A stretch of 64,000 nucleotides of DNA from Granulicella sp. L46 (GTDB lineage Bacteria > Acidobacteriota > Terriglobia > Terriglobales > Acidobacteriaceae), in the NCBI RefSeq assembly GCF_009765785.1, contig NZ_LMUT01000016.1, positions 70,212 through 134,211 on the forward strand, written 5' to 3'. The translations under genes were made by a program, and so were the position numbers. Numbering within the stretch: the first letter of the stretch is position 1; the number at the start of each line of letters is the position of its first letter. Below, one piece after another: positions 61,937 through 64,000 of the stretch. The notes under the pieces are model-generated. The model did no database searches. It had not been told where the DNA came from and saw only the letters and a program-made list of their open reading frames with translations.

Positions 61937-63299
61937 TGTTAACCCTACGACGGTTGCGTTAACGCTGCTGTTGCTGGTGTTGTTTCTGGCGGCACGCTGG
62001 GGATTGCGGTACGCGGTGGCGACGTCGATTGTAGCGACGCTTGCATACAACTATTATTTTCTGCCGCCGATTGGGACACTGACGATCAGCGATCCGCAGA
62101 ACTGGCTGGGGATCTTCGCGTTTCTGACGGTGGCGGTGGTGGGCAGCCGGTTATCGGAGCGCGCCCGCGAAGAGGCGGAGGACGCGCGGCGGCGGCAGAG
62201 AGAGCTGGAGGTGTTGTATGGGCTGAGTCGGCAACTGCTGCAGGCTGAGAATGTGGCGAGCCTGCTGAATGCGATCAGTCCAGCAATCATGCTGGTGACG
62301 CGGGCGGACACCATCGTGCTGTATCTGCTGGACGGCGACCGGCGGTACATGGCGGGAGAGTCCTCTGAGATCCAGATGGACGACATTGGGTTGCGACAAC
62401 TGGCGCAGACGCTGCCGAGTGCGGAGATGGTGGGGCTGCAGGCGAGGATTCCGCTGCGCGTTGGGGTGAGGCCGCGCGGGCTGCTGCTGATCGATGGGTT
62501 GAGCCGGGGGGTGCGGCTGTCGACGGAGACGCTGGAGGCGATTGGGGGGTTGATTTCGGTGTCGATTGACCGGGCGCAGGCGCTGGAGGATGTGACTCGG
62601 GGCGAGGCGGCCAAGGAGAGTGAGCGGCTGCGGTCGCTGATGATTGACTCGATTACGCATGAGCTGCGAACGCCGCTGACGGCGATTAAGGCAGCCGCGT
62701 CGACGCTGCTGCTGCCGAAGACGCTGGACCATGAGGAGCAGCGCGAGTTGCTGACAGTAATCGATGAAGAGAGCGATCGGCTGAACCAGCTGGTGACCGA
62801 GGCGGTAGAGATGGCGCAGCTCGATACTCGTGAAGTCCACATGACGTTTGCGCCGACGGGCGTGGGAGCGATGGTGGAGCATGCTCTGGCGAACTGCTCG
62901 AGCCTGCTGGATAACCGCGAGGTGAAGGTGAATCTGCCGCCGCTACCGCTGGTGATGGCCGACGCGGACTTCATTACGAAGGTGCTGACAAACCTGGTTG
63001 AGAATGCGGCGAAGTACTCGCCGGCGGGAAGTCCTATCAGTATTTCGGCGGAGCGCAAGGAGGGAATGGTAAGCGTGAGCGTCGCGGACCGTGGGATCGG
63101 GATTGACTTGTCGGAGCAGAGTTTGATCTTTGAGCGATTTTATCGGGCGAGCGTTCCGAGCCAGCAGACCTGGGGCACGGGGATGGGATTGGCTATCAGC
63201 CGCGCGATCATCGATGCACACCACGGGACGCTCTCAGTGACGAGCCAGCTTGGGGAGGGGTCGGTGTTCAGCTTCACGCTGCCGGTGGTGGAGGGGTAG
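61845..63299 (+). CDS. kdpD: KdpD C-terminal half: membrane histidine kinase, stand-alone
   Basis: 484 residues from GTG 61845. DUF4118-type four-helix membrane part (AAAAVLIGIVAVYHLWLHV to LGIFAFLTVAVVGSRL), a GAF-like domain (VLYGLSRQLLQAENVASLLN), HisKA with the phospho-accepting His in DSITHELRTPLTAIKAAAST, and HATPase_c (LTNLVENAAKYSP, VADRGIGIDLS, WGTGMGLAISRA). This is the kinase part of KdpD, which phosphorylates KdpE. It is transcribed away from the other kdp genes and is separated from the N-terminal half by the PEP-CTERM gene. Confidence 0.93.
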   Translation: MNSQRVVEVFRWSAAAAVLIGIVAVYHLWLHVNPTTVALTLLLLVLFLAARWGLRYAVATSIVATLAYNYYFLPPIGTLTISDPQNWLGIFAFLTVAVVGSRLSERAREEAEDARRRQRELEVLYGLSRQLLQAENVASLLNAISPAIMLVTRADTIVLYLLDGDRRYMAGESSEIQMDDIGLRQLAQTLPSAEMVGLQARIPLRVGVRPRGLLLIDGLSRGVRLSTETLEAIGGLISVSIDRAQALEDVTRGEAAKESERLRSLMIDSITHELRTPLTAIKAAASTLLLPKTLDHEEQRELLTVIDEESDRLNQLVTEAVEMAQLDTREVHMTFAPTGVGAMVEHALANCSSLLDNREVKVNLPPLPLVMADADFITKVLTNLVENAAKYSPAGSPISISAERKEGMVSVSVADRGIGIDLSEQSLIFERFYRASVPSQQTWGTGMGLAISRAIIDAHHGTLSVTSQLGEGSVFSFTLPVVEG

Positions 63300-63369
63300 G
63301 CGGTGATGCGTTACGAATTGGTCGGGAAGCGCATGGGGTGGAAAGCGGCTTCGGGCATAGACTAGAGGG

Positions 63370-64000
63370 GTGAGTGCTACCGCATCGTTGTCCAATGAAA
63401 TTCGAACGAAGGTTCAGAGCCGCGAACGCGTGACGGCTGATGAGGCCTTGTGGTTGTGGAAGAACGCAACCGATGAAGAGATGCGCGAGCTGGCGCAGAT
63501 CGTGCGGGCGCGGTATGTCAAACCGAATGCCTGCACGTACATGCTGATGCGCATCATCAACTACACGAATGTGTGTGTGGCGCAGTGCGATTACTGCGCG
63601 TTTTATACGCTGCCGGGTGGCGAGGGCGGGTACGTTCTTACCCAGGAACAGGTCTTCGCGAAAATCGACGAGCTGATTGCGCTGGGCGGGGATCTGGTGG
63701 GGTTCAACGGCGGATTTAATCCGGCGCTGGCATTGGAGTATTACTGCGATTTGTTCGCTGCGGTGCGCGCGCGGTATGGCGACAAGATGGAGTTTTATGC
63801 GCTGACCATTGCGGAGTTTATGTACCTGGCGGATCACGCGAAGCTGGACTATGCGACGACGGCGCAGCGGTTCAAGGATGCGGGCGTGCGCTGGATTACG
63901 GGCGGTGGCTCGGAGATTCTTACCGAGGATTTCCGGCGGCGGCACAGCAAGTTCAAGTACACGGTGGCGCAGTATTTTGAAGCGCAGAGGGCGATTGTGG
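63370..64000 (+). CDS. mqnC: Dehypoxanthine futalosine cyclase, 5' part (3' end outside the window)
   Basis: GTG 63370 behind AGAGG; 210 codons are visible and the frame is still open at the edge. Radical-SAM enzyme: C69-C73-C76 in NVCVAQCDYCAFY binds the 4Fe-4S cluster; GFNGGFNPALALEYYCDLF and GVRWITGGGSEILTEDF are typical of the MqnC/MqnE branch. It cyclises dehypoxanthine futalosine in menaquinone synthesis by the futalosine route, as used by acidobacteria. The gene follows kdpD-C by 70 bases and is functionally unrelated. Confidence 0.85.
   Translation, partial: MSATASLSNEIRTKVQSRERVTADEALWLWKNATDEEMRELAQIVRARYVKPNACTYMLMRIINYTNVCVAQCDYCAFYTLPGGEGGYVLTQEQVFAKIDELIALGGDLVGFNGGFNPALALEYYCDLFAAVRARYGDKMEFYALTIAEFMYLADHAKLDYATTAQRFKDAGVRWITGGGSEILTEDFRRRHSKFKYTVAQYFEAQRAIV

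Noticed and set aside
62054-63058. A 334-codon open frame on the - strand
   Set aside because: Antisense of the KdpD kinase half; Ser/Arg-rich shadow.
63274-63945. A 223-codon open frame on the - strand at the window end
   Set aside because: Antisense of mqnC, which has a clear radical-SAM cysteine motif on the + strand.

Overview
The window is high-GC chromosomal DNA that I read as an acidobacterium of the Terriglobia/Acidobacteriaceae type. The reasons are an Oar-like TonB-dependent receptor with an N-terminal carboxypeptidase-regulatory-like domain, the start of a VWFA-related secreted protein, DUF5597-type glycosidases, a PEP-CTERM protein, a caa3/bc respiratory cluster and a futalosine-pathway gene. 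This is inference from protein families; no rRNA is present.

Layout. 1-3.3 kb: a scarred region with the end of a ROK sugar kinase, half of an MFS sugar porter fused head-on to the start of a VWFA-type gene, an ECF sigma factor with an ABM-domain partner, and a decayed TSUP gene. 3.3-9.8 kb: an RND tripartite efflux operon (TolC, pump, adaptor) led by a small membrane protein, with a perfect 20-bp palindrome upstream. 10.2-13.5 kb: MFS exporter, class 3 aldehyde dehydrogenase and a convergent TetR regulator. 13.8-18.3 kb: a four-gene sugar-metabolism operon (FGGY kinase, class II aldolase, class III aminotransferase, and an aldolase homologue lacking every metal ligand). 18.6-30.7 kb: a polysaccharide-use locus (TonB receptor, two GH35-like enzymes, GH31, and an alpha/alpha-barrel glycosidase-like protein). 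30.7-32.4 kb: almost gene-free. 32.4-35.5 kb: PAS histidine kinase and STAS protein.

35.6-43.1 kb is the most unusual part. A three-gene + strand operon (GAF-HlyD fusion, HlyD-type lipoprotein, PqqD-M50-HlyD membrane protein) converges on a small gene for a 73-residue, acid-free, Lys/Ala/Ser-rich repeat peptide. That gene has a textbook sigma-54 promoter, and directly upstream of it lies a sigma-54 activator with an intact GAFTGA loop. I propose that these form one inducible peptide-processing and export system.

43.5 kb: tRNA-Asp(GUC). 44-52.1 kb: caa3 oxidase plus Rieske/cytochrome b (with fused haem c) and CtaG, followed by an array of degenerate ~30-bp repeats. 52.4-53.8 kb: small hypothetical protein and a quinone oxidoreductase. 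53.9-63.3 kb: the Kdp potassium system (KdpF, A, B, C and E, plus an unannotated 32-aa membrane ORF). KdpD is split into two divergently transcribed genes, separated by a PEP-CTERM gene that is flanked by a 129-bp imperfect direct repeat derived from the kdpD-N/kdpD-C junction. The window ends inside mqnC.

All calls come from reading the sequence and translations; no database search was run.
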